64,000 nt of DNA from Paenibacillus riograndensis SBR5 (GTDB lineage Bacteria; Bacillota; Bacilli; Paenibacillales; Paenibacillaceae): NCBI RefSeq assembly GCF_000981585.1, contig NZ_LN831776.1:4199187-4263186 (forward strand), in the 5' to 3' direction. Of this stretch, positions 1 to 10,045 are shown piece by piece (the first letter of the stretch is position 1; each line of letters starts with the position of its first letter). Below the pieces are notes generated by a model. The model had not been told where the DNA came from. It saw only the letters and a program-made list of their open reading frames with translations, and did no database searches. Both the position numbers and the translations under genes were made by a program.

Positions 1-174
1 GGGAACGTTGATTTTTTGTGCAGCCGGAAAATGCTCCATCCACCGTTCTGCAACACCGGCTTCGTCATCATCGAAACTGAAATCCCACTCCCCGTTCAGA
101 TCCAGCCACTCGCTCCGTACAAATTGGGGCCGCGGATAATTTTTCATATAAAATTTTGTAGCAACTGTGGTCAC
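1..174 (-). CDS. Glycoside hydrolase family 2 enzyme, N-terminal fragment
   Basis: The reverse strand encodes the first 58 residues of a protein cut by the window edge. It contains YPRPQFVRSEWLDLNGEWDF, the typical opening of GH2 beta-galactosidase/beta-glucuronidase-like proteins (the sugar-binding jelly-roll domain). The catalytic domain lies outside the window, so the substrate cannot be read. I place the start at a GTG (172-174) because an AGGTG ribosome site lies five bases upstream. An ATG at 145-147 has no such site. The gene is divergent from an AraC-family regulator, which is the usual arrangement for a sugar-responsive glycosidase. Family is confident; specificity is unknown. Confidence 0.8.
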   Translation of the reverse strand, partial: MTTVATKFYMKNYPRPQFVRSEWLDLNGEWDFSFDDDEAGVAERWMEHFPAAQKINVP

Positions 175-340
175 CTTAGCACCTGTCCTCTCTCTGCTCA
201 CTGAAGTATACTCTGTAATTTCTATCACAGATTACTATCTTGTGTAGAGAAAGAAAATGATTTATCCTATCTAATGACTGATCTATTATCCTTTTGGGGA
301 GTGAAATTCACTGATACATCTAAAGCGGTGCGGATATAAT

Positions 341-1102
341 GTGATTCATCCGGAGGGTTTTACTGTCGACCGCCCGGACGGCTCCGGGGATTACGTTTTT
401 TTATTCTTCCGGAGCCAAATGGAGCTTAGGATTCAATCGCAAACTGTGTTTGTTGAACCTAATACCTTCATTATTTTTAACAAAAACAGCCCCTATTTCT
501 ACCGGGATGCCGAATGGCCTCTGGTCCATGACTGGTTCCATTTTGAAATGGAGGCTGCAGATGCTTTTTTTGACCGGCTGAATCTCCCTCTGGATACCTT
601 AATCAAAGCATATGACCCCTTCTATATTTCCAGAAAAGTGAATGAGATTCATTGGGAGAACCTGCAGAACGGAACCTTCCGCAATGAGATCATCGATTAC
701 ACCCTTCGCTGCCTGTTCATGAAGCTTAGCGATATCCGAAATCATCTGGAGCCGCACAACCAGATCAGTAAATACTACGATCAGTTCCTGAACCTGAGAA
801 ATGAGGTTTTCAGTACTCCTTCTACCTGGTATACTGTCGAGTTCCTGGCGGATAAAATGAATATGAGCCGGTCATATTTTCAGCACATGTACAAACAAAT
901 CTTTGGCATTCCGGTAATTAACGATATCATCCTGAACAGATTAGGATATGCCTCCTATTTGCTGAAGAACACATCATATGCGATCAGCCATATTTCCGGA
1001 ATTTGCGGTTATGAGAACGATGTACATTTTATGCGGCAATTCAAAAAGTTCGTAGGAATAACTCCAAGTGAATACAGGGAAAAATCTGATGTTGGGCAAT
1101 AA
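341..1102 (+). CDS. AraC-family transcriptional regulator
   Basis: A 253-residue protein with an N-terminal AraC-type effector-binding cupin (about residues 1-130) and a C-terminal double helix-turn-helix (about 150-250), including the final GYENDVHFMRQFKKFVGITPSEYR signature. It probably activates the divergent GH2 gene in response to a sugar. The start is uncertain. GTG at 341 has no ribosome site. The same frame runs upstream without a stop to 305 and adds residues ending CGYN, which resemble the start of this family's sensor domain. A GGGGAG site at 296-301 sits nine bases before an in-frame CTG at 311. The gene ends nine bases from the convergent exporter gene. Confidence 0.88.
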   Translation: MIHPEGFTVDRPDGSGDYVFLFFRSQMELRIQSQTVFVEPNTFIIFNKNSPYFYRDAEWPLVHDWFHFEMEAADAFFDRLNLPLDTLIKAYDPFYISRKVNEIHWENLQNGTFRNEIIDYTLRCLFMKLSDIRNHLEPHNQISKYYDQFLNLRNEVFSTPSTWYTVEFLADKMNMSRSYFQHMYKQIFGIPVINDIILNRLGYASYLLKNTSYAISHISGICGYENDVHFMRQFKKFVGITPSEYREKSDVGQ

Positions 1103-1111
1103 TTCTCGAAT

Positions 1112-2530
1112 TTATTTTTTTATTCTCGGCAGAAGTGCCGCTGGTATTAGCGCCAGTGCAGAAAAGGCAACCGACCAGATAAACGCATGATCGAACGCTA
1201 CAGCTATAGCAGCAGGGTTTTGTGACATGACCGAATTATATTCGTTCTGCAAAATAATCGCGATAACCGATGCGCCAAAGGCGCCGCCGATTTGCTGCAT
1301 AATCCGGGTGGTGCTGCTGGCATGCGGGATTTGTTGTGAAGACAGGCCAATGTAGGCGGAAGCCATGACCGGCAGAAACACTGCCCCTAATCCTGCTCCC
1401 CGCACGATCAAAGCTGCGCCCAAATAATAATAGCTCGTATCTGCGCCAAGCTGTGTAAATGGCCATGTTCCAAGCAAGGTGAGCAAGGTTCCGGCAAGAA
1501 CGACGGGCCTCGAACCGATCTGGTCCGTCAGTTTGCCGGCAAGCGATCTTGTCAGCAGCATCCCGATCCCTTGCGGCACGAGCAGCAGGCCGGAGATAAG
1601 CACAGATTCGCCGCGGACTTGCTGGAAGTATAACGGCAGCAGAAGCATTGCCCCGTAGGTGGTCAGGCCGGATAAAAAGAGCAGAATCGACGATACGGCT
1701 AAAGATCGCACACGGAACAGCCTAATATCAAGCAATGCTTCTTTTCCTTTACGAAACGCATACACGACAAACACAGCCAAAAGCGCTAAACCCGCTAGAA
1801 CAGGAACAAGAACGGCGGAATGGCCGAAACCGTGGTTGGAGCTTACTTCTCCAAGACCGTAAATAATGAGAACGATGGCCGGGGAAAGCAGCATCAGTCC
1901 CGGCAGGTCCAGCCGCAGCGTTCGGGTTCCGCGTTCTTCATTAGGCAGCCCCCTCCACGCCATAATGATGGCAACGATGCAGATCGGAATATTCACCAGG
2001 AAAATCCATCTCCAGCTCAGATGATTAATGATAAGGCCTCCCAATACTGGCCCCAGAATCGGTCCAAGCAGCGCCGGCAAACCGACCGTTGCCATCATTT
2101 TACCCATGTTCTCCCCTTTGAAGGCGCGTACTCCCAAGGTCTGCATAATCGGCATCAGCAATCCCCCACCGATCCCCTGTATCGTACGGAAAAAAATCAG
2201 GCTCTCCACGTTCCACGCCAGGCTGCATAGAACAGAACCAAGCAGGAACATGCCAAGTGAAAATAGCCACATAGGCTTGCCTCCAAATCGCTCCACCGCC
2301 CAGCCGCTGATGGGAATGACCATGCCAAGCGCAAGCAGATAACTGGTCATAACCCATTGAATGGTCGACACCGAGGTACTAAATTCCCGAACCAAGGTAT
2401 CAATAGCAACATTGGTTATCGTCGTGTCGAATAGCGGGGCCAGCATCCCGACCATTAGAATCCACATCATTTTTTTTGCGGCCGCCTGCTGTTCAACCGC
2501 TTCAAACGTTTCAGAGCTTTGCTTCTGCAA
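1112..2530 (-). CDS. MFS drug exporter, DHA2 (EmrB/QacA) family
   Basis: A 472-residue integral membrane protein with the 14-helix pattern of DHA2 proton-drug antiporters. Visible motifs are LAPLFDTTITNVA in helix 1, GWAVERFGGKP (loop 2-3, motif A) and GLPALLGPILGPVLGG (motif C of antiporters). It likely expels hydrophobic or cationic compounds. The start is a TTG at 2528-2530 with a GGGAGG site eight bases upstream. The longer reading from 2557 would put its start inside the operator. It is divergent from a TetR gene around a perfect 29-bp palindrome, so the TetR protein very probably represses it. Substrate unknown. Confidence 0.92.
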   Translation of the reverse strand: MQKQSSETFEAVEQQAAAKKMMWILMVGMLAPLFDTTITNVAIDTLVREFSTSVSTIQWVMTSYLLALGMVIPISGWAVERFGGKPMWLFSLGMFLLGSVLCSLAWNVESLIFFRTIQGIGGGLLMPIMQTLGVRAFKGENMGKMMATVGLPALLGPILGPVLGGLIINHLSWRWIFLVNIPICIVAIIMAWRGLPNEERGTRTLRLDLPGLMLLSPAIVLIIYGLGEVSSNHGFGHSAVLVPVLAGLALLAVFVVYAFRKGKEALLDIRLFRVRSLAVSSILLFLSGLTTYGAMLLLPLYFQQVRGESVLISGLLLVPQGIGMLLTRSLAGKLTDQIGSRPVVLAGTLLTLLGTWPFTQLGADTSYYYLGAALIVRGAGLGAVFLPVMASAYIGLSSQQIPHASSTTRIMQQIGGAFGASVIAIILQNEYNSVMSQNPAAIAVAFDHAFIWSVAFSALALIPAALLPRIKK

Positions 2531-2554
2531 GTTGAAAACCTCCCTTTGATTGCA

Positions 2555-2583
2555 CAAATAAGAAACTTTGAGTTTCTTATTTG
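2555..2583. promoter_or_regulatory. 29-bp palindromic operator between MFS and TetR genes
   Basis: Two perfect 13-bp inverted arms (CAAATAAGAAACT and AGTTTCTTATTTG) are separated by TTG. The palindrome lies between the two divergent starts and overlaps the -35 of the TetR promoter, which is the position expected of a TetR-family autorepressor and exporter operator. Binding is inferred; the symmetry is seen directly. Confidence 0.85.
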
Positions 2584-2598
2584 CATTTATGATATACT
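2569..2598 (+). promoter_or_regulatory. Probable promoter of the TetR gene
   Basis: TTGAGT at 2569-2574 and TATACT at 2593-2598 are separated by 18 bases, a good sigma-A arrangement. The -35 lies inside the palindromic operator, so repressor binding would block it. Confidence 0.6.
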
Positions 2599-2646
2599 AT
2601 CGCTATATGAAACGCAACGAAATTTTTTAAGGAGTATGAGAACAAT

Positions 2647-3240
2647 ATGTCCACTTCTCAAGAACAGGATAAATTGAAAACCAGACGCAGAGGCAAAGAA
2701 CTGGAAGCCGCTATACTACAAGCGGTGCGGGAAGAATTGAAAGAACGGGGATATTCTAATCTTACGATGGACGGAGTGGCGGAACGGTCGGGAACAAGCA
2801 AAGCCGTACTTTACCGGCGATGGGCCAACCGTGCTGAGATTGTACTTGCGGCAATCCGGGAACGCGTGCCCCTGCCGCTGGAGGAGGTACCCGATTACGG
2901 GAATCTGCGGGATGATGTTTGCGGAGTGCTTAGATCGATGAATCAGAACAATATCGAAGTGATGATGAAGGCTTTCTACGGGCTCGTAACGGAAATCGGG
3001 GCCATGCCGCTTGCCTCCTTAATATTCCCTGAAGGACGTAATAACAGGACAATGACAATAGTGCTGCAGCGGGCCGTAGACCGGGGAGAGATATCGGCCG
3101 AAGCCGTTACCCCGCGGATGCTTACTTTACCATCAGATTTGGCCCGCAATGAGATAATCCTTTATAATAAGCCCATGTCTGAGCAGACGATAGCTGAGAT
3201 TGTGGACGAAGTATACTTGCCGCTTTTGTTAAAGCGGTGA
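2647..3240 (+). CDS. TetR/AcrR-family repressor
   Basis: A 197-residue protein with the TetR N-terminal helix-turn-helix (about residues 15-65, including LTMDGVAERSGTSKAVLYRRW) and a helical C-terminal ligand domain of the TetR_C class. It probably represses the divergent DHA2 exporter and itself through the 29-bp palindrome at 2555-2583, and releases it on binding an exported compound. The C-terminal segment PSDLARNEIILYNKPMSEQT matches the general pattern of this subgroup. An AAGGAG site lies upstream of the ATG. A hairpin follows the stop. Confidence 0.92.
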   Translation: MSTSQEQDKLKTRRRGKELEAAILQAVREELKERGYSNLTMDGVAERSGTSKAVLYRRWANRAEIVLAAIRERVPLPLEEVPDYGNLRDDVCGVLRSMNQNNIEVMMKAFYGLVTEIGAMPLASLIFPEGRNNRTMTIVLQRAVDRGEISAEAVTPRMLTLPSDLARNEIILYNKPMSEQTIAEIVDEVYLPLLLKR

Positions 3241-3281
3241 TTCCCAATTTTGATCCTCTTCAATAACAAAGAAAGTCTGAG

Positions 3282-3324
3282 CCCTTAAAACAAAAAAAGC
3301 CGCTAACATAGCGACTTTTAAGGG
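3282..3324. terminator. Bidirectional hairpin between convergent genes
   Basis: The inner stem GCCGCTA/TAGCGAC is embedded in A and T runs. The outer arms CCCTTAAAA and TTTTAAGGG also pair. It lies between the convergent TetR and hydrolase genes and could stop transcription from both sides. Confidence 0.65.
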
Positions 3325-3365
3325 GACTATCTTATTTGAATGGATTGGCGGTTTGACGAATACGT

Positions 3366-4151
3366 TCATTCACTTTTTGGATCAGCAGTCTTATCTTGCT
3401 CTCCCAGTACAAATTGCTGGATGCAATTCGCCAGTTGCTCCGCATGAGTAAGGACAAGCATATGATCGGCCCCTTTGATTTCGGCAAATCTAATCGCAGG
3501 TACACGCTTGAAGTGCTCGGCGATATTATACATATCCGGCCATTCGATCGTTCCTTGAATAAATAATGTACTTGCGGCAATTGTCTCTAAACGTTCAATG
3601 GAAGGCGGCTCTGGCCACAGAACCTCAAAGCTTCTCCACTCCGTAAACACCCTATTCATATAGTGAACATGCATTTCACGCAGAAAACTCCGATGGGGGC
3701 TGGCCATCGTAGCCTGATAGACCGGTCCGGCTAAGGACAACTCCACAAGCTTTGAAATATCGGGAGCGGCCGCATTCACCGATGTCATATAATTGGTAAA
3801 CTCCTGCGAATATACATATCCCGTCAATGAAGGGGCAAGCACCACAAGTTGCTCAACCATGGAAGGATATGACAACGTAAAATCAGTCGCGACCTGCCCA
3901 CCCATGGAATGGCCTACAAGTGTAACACGCTCAAGCCCGAGATGTTCGAGAAGTTTGCGCAAATCCTCCACAAGTGAAGTCGGCTCCAGCATTGCAGGCG
4001 AGCGGCCGGTTCCCCGGCCATCAAAGGTAATAACCTTGAAGGATCGCGCTAGTTCCGGCACCATATACCTCCACACCCTTGAATCGACGCCTCCCGAGTG
4101 AATCATTACTATTGGGGATCCATCCCCTTCGATTTCGTAAAAGAGGTCCAT
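3366..4151 (-). CDS. Alpha/beta-fold hydrolase
   Basis: A 261-residue cytosolic alpha/beta hydrolase. The nucleophile elbow is GHSMGG with Ser82. The oxyanion region is HSGGVDSRVW near residue 18. The conserved strand FDGRGTGRS is present, and a late GADHMLVLTHAEQL supplies the catalytic histidine. There is no signal peptide. The sequence resembles the broad esterase/lactonase/haloperoxidase-like group, so the substrate cannot be assigned. A GAGGAGG site sits seven to nine bases before the ATG. It may share a transcript with the downstream-facing ATPase gene only loosely, since 48 bases separate them. Confidence 0.88.
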   Translation of the reverse strand: MDLFYEIEGDGSPIVMIHSGGVDSRVWRYMVPELARSFKVITFDGRGTGRSPAMLEPTSLVEDLRKLLEHLGLERVTLVGHSMGGQVATDFTLSYPSMVEQLVVLAPSLTGYVYSQEFTNYMTSVNAAAPDISKLVELSLAGPVYQATMASPHRSFLREMHVHYMNRVFTEWRSFEVLWPEPPSIERLETIAASTLFIQGTIEWPDMYNIAEHFKRVPAIRFAEIKGADHMLVLTHAEQLANCIQQFVLGEQDKTADPKSE

Positions 4152-4199
4152 TTTGTCTTCCTCCTCAATTGGTAATTCTACCCTGTGTTAGTCCAACCC

Positions 4200-5009
4200 T
4201 TATTCAAACAACTGCTTATGCTTATTGAAAAATTGATAAAAAAATTGTACATTGTCTAGCTCAAACCATTCTGCTGTCTGAAGAGGCCTGGCATCCAGAT
4301 TATATATTTTTGCATGCAACGTGCCTAAAACAAAGGGAGAATGCGTGGCAATAATAAATTGACTATCAAAATATCGTGCCAGCTCATTGATTTGTTCTGC
4401 CATCCGTATTTGATTTGCGGGAGAAAGTGACGTTTCCGGCTCGTCCAATAAATACAATTGGCCGGGTTGCAGGTATTCCTCAAAAAACTGCATGGACGTT
4501 TCTCCATTAGAGTATTTTTCCTGTGAGAATTGAATGTCATCCAGCTTCTTCTTAAACGCATACGTAGCCTCATATTGTTCCGCCTGAGCCTTGCTCATTC
4601 CTTTGTTAATCTGCTCATACATGATTCCCTCACGCAATACGGAAGATTGCTGTATCTTCTTGATTTCATATAAAATATCCTCTGATTTCATATATCGGCT
4701 TCCCTTTGGAAGCTGCCTGATTTCATGCTCCTGCTCATCATGCCCGAGCTGATAGCTGCTTAGATCAAGAAATCGCTGAGCATAAATACTATGCCCATAG
4801 CTTGTCATCTTTTCAGCCCCCGGGATTTCCAGCTTGTTAGAGATTACATTGAGTAAAGTGGATTTTCCGCTGCCGTTATTGCCATACAACACAGTAATCC
4901 GATCAAACAATAACACCTCTCCAGCCACGTGCTTAAATACATAATCAGGGTATATATTTGGATTTCGGTCCGTATAATCAGAGAGCTTAAAGCTTCTCAA
5001 ATAAATCAT
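4200..5009 (-). CDS. AAA-family ATPase (OLD/RecF-like ABC ATPase domain)
   Basis: A 269-residue soluble ATPase. Walker A is GNNGSGKST at residues 43-51, Walker B is LLDEPE at 187-192 and the H-switch is ATHSPF near 221. The central part is a helical insert rather than a transporter helical domain. No transmembrane partner is adjacent. Such single-domain ATPases occur as uncharacterised chromosomal proteins and as parts of defence modules, but I see no nuclease or toxin next to it. The ATG at 5007-5009 follows an AGGGAG site; the longer frame to 5105 lacks one. Function beyond ATP hydrolysis is unknown. Confidence 0.85.
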   Translation of the reverse strand: MIYLRSFKLSDYTDRNPNIYPDYVFKHVAGEVLLFDRITVLYGNNGSGKSTLLNVISNKLEIPGAEKMTSYGHSIYAQRFLDLSSYQLGHDEQEHEIRQLPKGSRYMKSEDILYEIKKIQQSSVLREGIMYEQINKGMSKAQAEQYEATYAFKKKLDDIQFSQEKYSNGETSMQFFEEYLQPGQLYLLDEPETSLSPANQIRMAEQINELARYFDSQFIIATHSPFVLGTLHAKIYNLDARPLQTAEWFELDNVQFFYQFFNKHKQLFE

Positions 5010-5171
5010 TGCCGCACTCCCTCTGCCTGTCTTGTAGTTCAACTCTATTTTAAATCCAGATGCGCATAAATGGAAACATGACATTTGTTGGAAAATGAGT
5101 AGCACCCTTTTGTGAAAATGGCAGACTGGGTGGAAAGTTGCACCGATTTCCCTTTTTGAGATAAAATTACC

Positions 5172-5219
5172 TATAATGAGAGGTGTGATTAAATGACGGC
5201 AGAAAAAGTCCCCCGTTAA
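5172..5219 (+). promoter_or_regulatory. -10 box and tiny open frame upstream of the ANT(4') gene
   Basis: TATAAT lies at 5172-5177 with no convincing -35. An eight-codon frame (MTAEKVPR, 5193-5219) follows GAGAGGTG at a good spacing. It could be a leader peptide, but if transcription starts from this -10 the ribosome site would be at or before the first base. Weak evidence. Confidence 0.3.
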
Positions 5220-5288
5220 GCCCGTGGTCCACCTTGGCCATTTATATATAATCTCATTCGATTTTTTAATTAAAAAGGAGAAATGTAT

Positions 5289-6050
5289 ATGTATGGTCCA
5301 AGAGAAGTTACTAGAGAAGAAAAAATAAATATCGCCAATGTACTAGCAAATCAATTGTTGGAGAAATACGGTGCAGATGTTGAAGCTATAGGTATCTATG
5401 GTTCTTTAGCCAGAAAAACAGATGGTCCCTTTTCAGATATTGAAATTAAATGTGTATTAAATTCTCTAGAAGACGGTTTTAGTTATGAATGGACATCAGG
5501 TGACTGGAAAGCAGAAATAAATCTTGATAATAAGGAAAATATTGTGGAAGAAGCCACGACAGTAGAAGAAGATTGGCCCCTTACTCATGGACAATTCTTC
5601 ACTATACTCCCCATTCATGATCCGAAGGGTTTCTTTGAAGAACTAAGACAAAAGGCAGGTTCCGTGGATAACCCCATTTTTAAAGAAGCGGTTTGTAAAA
5701 CATTAGTTGAGGAAATGTACGAATACATTGGTAAATTGAGAAATATAAAAATCCAAGGACCCGAAACATTTTTACCTGCTTTGGCTATAAAAATAGCAAC
5801 CGGGGGTGCGATGATTTTAGGTTTGCACCATAAACGATATTATACGACAGCAGCTCAAGTATTGCCTGAAGCTTTACTATTCTCGGATCAGCCGAGTGGG
5901 TTTGATGAACTTTGTCAACTTGTGATGTCGGGCCGCCTCTATGACTCTCAAAGGATACTTGATGCATGTGAACACTTTTGGAATGGTCTAATGGACTGGT
6001 CGAAAAAGCATGGTTATATGATTAATTATTCTAACTCTGTACCCTTCTGA
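5289..6050 (+). CDS. ant(4'): ANT(4')-type aminoglycoside nucleotidyltransferase
   Basis: A 253-residue protein, the length of the kanamycin nucleotidyltransferase ANT(4')-I (AadD). It aligns along its whole length from memory. Shared signatures include the nucleotidyltransferase motif GSLARKTDGPFSDIE (Gly38 to Glu52, metal ligands Asp50 and Glu52), DWPLTHGQFF, the catalytic-base region with Glu145 (VEEMYEYIGK), and QGPETFLPAL. The family adenylylates the 4'-hydroxyl of kanamycin, neomycin and tobramycin. I choose the second ATG (5289) because GGAG lies eight bases before it, against two bases for 5283. It is clearly divergent from the plasmid enzyme, so it is likely an intrinsic chromosomal homologue. 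Resistance is not proven. Confidence 0.9.
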   Translation: MYGPREVTREEKINIANVLANQLLEKYGADVEAIGIYGSLARKTDGPFSDIEIKCVLNSLEDGFSYEWTSGDWKAEINLDNKENIVEEATTVEEDWPLTHGQFFTILPIHDPKGFFEELRQKAGSVDNPIFKEAVCKTLVEEMYEYIGKLRNIKIQGPETFLPALAIKIATGGAMILGLHHKRYYTTAAQVLPEALLFSDQPSGFDELCQLVMSGRLYDSQRILDACEHFWNGLMDWSKKHGYMINYSNSVPF

Positions 6051-6084
6051 TTCGTAATATACTGGAATGCTGCATCGAAGTAAC

Positions 6085-6118
6085 AAAAAAAGCCTTGCAG
6101 AGATGCAAGGCTTTTTTT
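6085..6118. terminator. Bidirectional Rho-independent terminator
   Basis: GCCTTGCA (6092-6099), loop GAGA and TGCAAGGC (6104-6111) are flanked by A7 and T7. It serves the ANT(4') gene on the plus strand and the pro-peptide gene on the minus strand. Confidence 0.9.
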
Positions 6119-6137
6119 GTATTTCAACAACAATGAA

Positions 6138-6290
6138 TTAGTAATCGACACCGTGATTCAGCGGAACCACTGCTATGTTAACATGGGTTGCCGTTGATCC
6201 CTTGGTCTGCTGATCCGCTGCAAAGGCTGTTGCTGTAAAACTACTAATTAGAACCACTGTGAATAGTACTGAAAGAAATGTCTTTTTCAT
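6138..6290 (-). CDS. Phr-type secreted signalling pro-peptide
   Basis: A 50-codon gene starting at the ATG 6288-6290 and ending in TAA at 6138-6140. The product has a positively charged start (MKKTF), a hydrophobic core and an Ala-x-Ala export site near TAFAA (about residues 22-25). A short polar tail ends in VVPLNHGVDY. This is the layout of Bacillales Phr/AloP-like pro-peptides: exported, trimmed to a C-terminal peptide of about 5-10 residues, and re-imported. Its start overlaps the last 47 bases of the upstream TPR gene, in another frame, which is the classic receptor-peptide arrangement. The mature sequence is not determinable here. No close homologue was recognised, so the call rests on architecture. 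Confidence 0.78.
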   Translation of the reverse strand: MKKTFLSVLFTVVLISSFTATAFAADQQTKGSTATHVNIAVVPLNHGVDY

Positions 6291-7098
6291 TCATTAACAC
6301 CCTTTCTAAAATGGATTTTAACTGCAATTTATAAACCTGTTCTTGTTGATTGCTTGCGAACTCCCTAAATGCCTCGAAGAGCGCTGTCAGTTTTTTGAAC
6401 GCTGTATTATCTTCAAGTTTAACACTTGTTGTCAAAGCTACCAAATTTTTCTCTGCTGCATCATGATAATCACCTTGTTTATACTTATAAAGTGATAATA
6501 GATACAAGTATTCTGTATAGTATCTAGCTGTCGTACTATTGTCCGGATTGCGTTCGATTTCCCCTAGTTCCTTAGAAAGATCGGCTAATACCCAATCAAT
6601 AGACAGATCATTTTTGATTGCATATTCAAGTATAGTGATCATCCCAGGAACAAGCTCTCTTCGATACTGCTTTAAATACTGAACGTAATCGCCAAGAACC
6701 GAATGCCTGCCTTCCATCAAATCCACTGTAAATGTATTGCCTGAAGCAAAGATCCTGAAGTCTTCTATGATATACTTCTCATTTTCCTCAACCCCTTTCA
6801 TCCAAGAAAGATCCGTGTACTTTTCAATGCAGTCTCTTGATGAATTAAATTTTTTCAATTTTTGATAAGCAACCCCCTTACAGAGTTGTGAGTATCCAAT
6901 GTAATATATCAAAGGTCTGCTATGGGAGTTCTTTTTAGTTGGTTGTTGCAGCTGGTAATGGTACAGGATAGCAGACTCTTCATAAAGCCTGTCCGCTAGT
7001 CTAATCATATTGGTCCAATCTTCATTGGAAAACGCTAGTTTCAGCATTTTTGATAAAGCATCAATATCATCAATACAGCCCAAATCTAATTTCCTCAC
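6244..7098 (-). CDS. TPR-repeat peptide receptor (Rap/AimR/AloR-like)
   Basis: A 284-residue, mostly helical, cytosolic protein made of repeated helix pairs. TPR-like segments include SQLCKGVAYQKLKKF, YLYLLSLYKYKQGDYHDAA and TALFEAFREFA. There is no obvious N-terminal helix-turn-helix, so it resembles Rap-like receptors or a receptor that has lost its DNA-binding domain. I place the start at a GTG (7096-7098): AAAGGAGG lies seven bases upstream. The Phr-like gene overlaps its 3' end by 47 bases, which strongly suggests a receptor and its cognate peptide. The target (a response regulator, phosphatase or promoter) is unknown. The comparison with Paenibacillus AloR/AloP systems is from memory. 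Confidence 0.72.
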   Translation of the reverse strand: MRKLDLGCIDDIDALSKMLKLAFSNEDWTNMIRLADRLYEESAILYHYQLQQPTKKNSHSRPLIYYIGYSQLCKGVAYQKLKKFNSSRDCIEKYTDLSWMKGVEENEKYIIEDFRIFASGNTFTVDLMEGRHSVLGDYVQYLKQYRRELVPGMITILEYAIKNDLSIDWVLADLSKELGEIERNPDNSTTARYYTEYLYLLSLYKYKQGDYHDAAEKNLVALTTSVKLEDNTAFKKLTALFEAFREFASNQQEQVYKLQLKSILERVLMNEKDISFSTIHSGSN

Positions 7099-7130
7099 CT
7101 CAAGTCCTCCTTTAAATGACATATATATCC

Positions 7131-7184
7131 AGAATATACCTTAACCATACAATGGTCAATTACAATATTATGTAATATGTTACA
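7131..7184 (-). promoter_or_regulatory. Receptor promoter with two overlapping palindromes
   Basis: On the minus strand TTGACC (7159-7154) and TATTCT (7136-7131) are 17 bases apart. Immediately upstream of the -35 lie TTACA-N6-TGTAA (7160-7175) and TGTAA-N4-TTACA (7171-7184), which share an arm. The position fits a regulator site, perhaps for feedback by the peptide system. Confidence 0.5.
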
Positions 7185-7203
7185 TTAAGTAGAATAATGA
7201 ATC

Positions 7204-7238
7204 CTAACCGGAACGCTGATATTCAGTGTACCGGCTAG
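7204..7238 (-). terminator. Hairpin downstream of rph
   Basis: CTAGCCGG pairs with CCGGTTAG, with further pairing in the loop (CACTGA/TCAGCG region). There is no long U run, so termination may be partial. It lies between rph and the receptor promoter. Confidence 0.4.
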
Positions 7239-7271
7239 AGATATCAATCACTTACTTGACGTATTCAGACC

Positions 7272-9887
<2,616 letters not shown>

Positions 9888-9926
9888 TCATAATCTCCCC
9901 TAACCATTAAATTGAGAAAAAAACTG

Positions 9927-9956
9927 TTGACAAGGATTTCGCCGGCATGTTACACT
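9927..9956 (+). promoter_or_regulatory. Plus-strand promoter inside the rph leader
   Basis: A perfect TTGACA at 9927-9932 is followed 17-18 bases later by TTACAC/TACACT (9950-9956). It points away from rph and into its promoter and leader. No gene lies downstream on this strand before the terminator at 10046-10078. Confidence 0.5.
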
Positions 9957-10010
9957 TAAAATGTAAGATAAGATATTTCCGTCTTAACAAAGCGTAAAAG
10001 TGGCAGATAG

Positions 10011-10039
10011 ATTATATCACCGTGCCTGGATATATGCAA
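10011..10039 (-). promoter_or_regulatory. rph promoter
   Basis: On the minus strand TTGCAT (10039-10034), a 17-base spacer and a perfect TATAAT (10016-10011) give a strong sigma-A promoter. The resulting rph leader would be about 115 nt. It includes a 13-codon frame (MPAKSLSTVFFSI, start about 9948) that ends just before the rph ribosome site. Confidence 0.65.
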
Positions 10040-10045
10040 TACAGA

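Noticed and set aside
4200..5009. Part of an antiphage defence system
   Set aside because: The ATPase type occurs in such systems, but no nuclease, reverse transcriptase or toxin gene is adjacent; neighbours are a hydrolase and ANT(4').
5193..5219. Leader peptide controlling the ANT(4') gene by translational attenuation
   Set aside because: If the TATAAT at 5172 is the -10, the ribosome site of the eight-codon frame would not be in the transcript, and no alternative hairpins sequestering the ANT ribosome site were seen.
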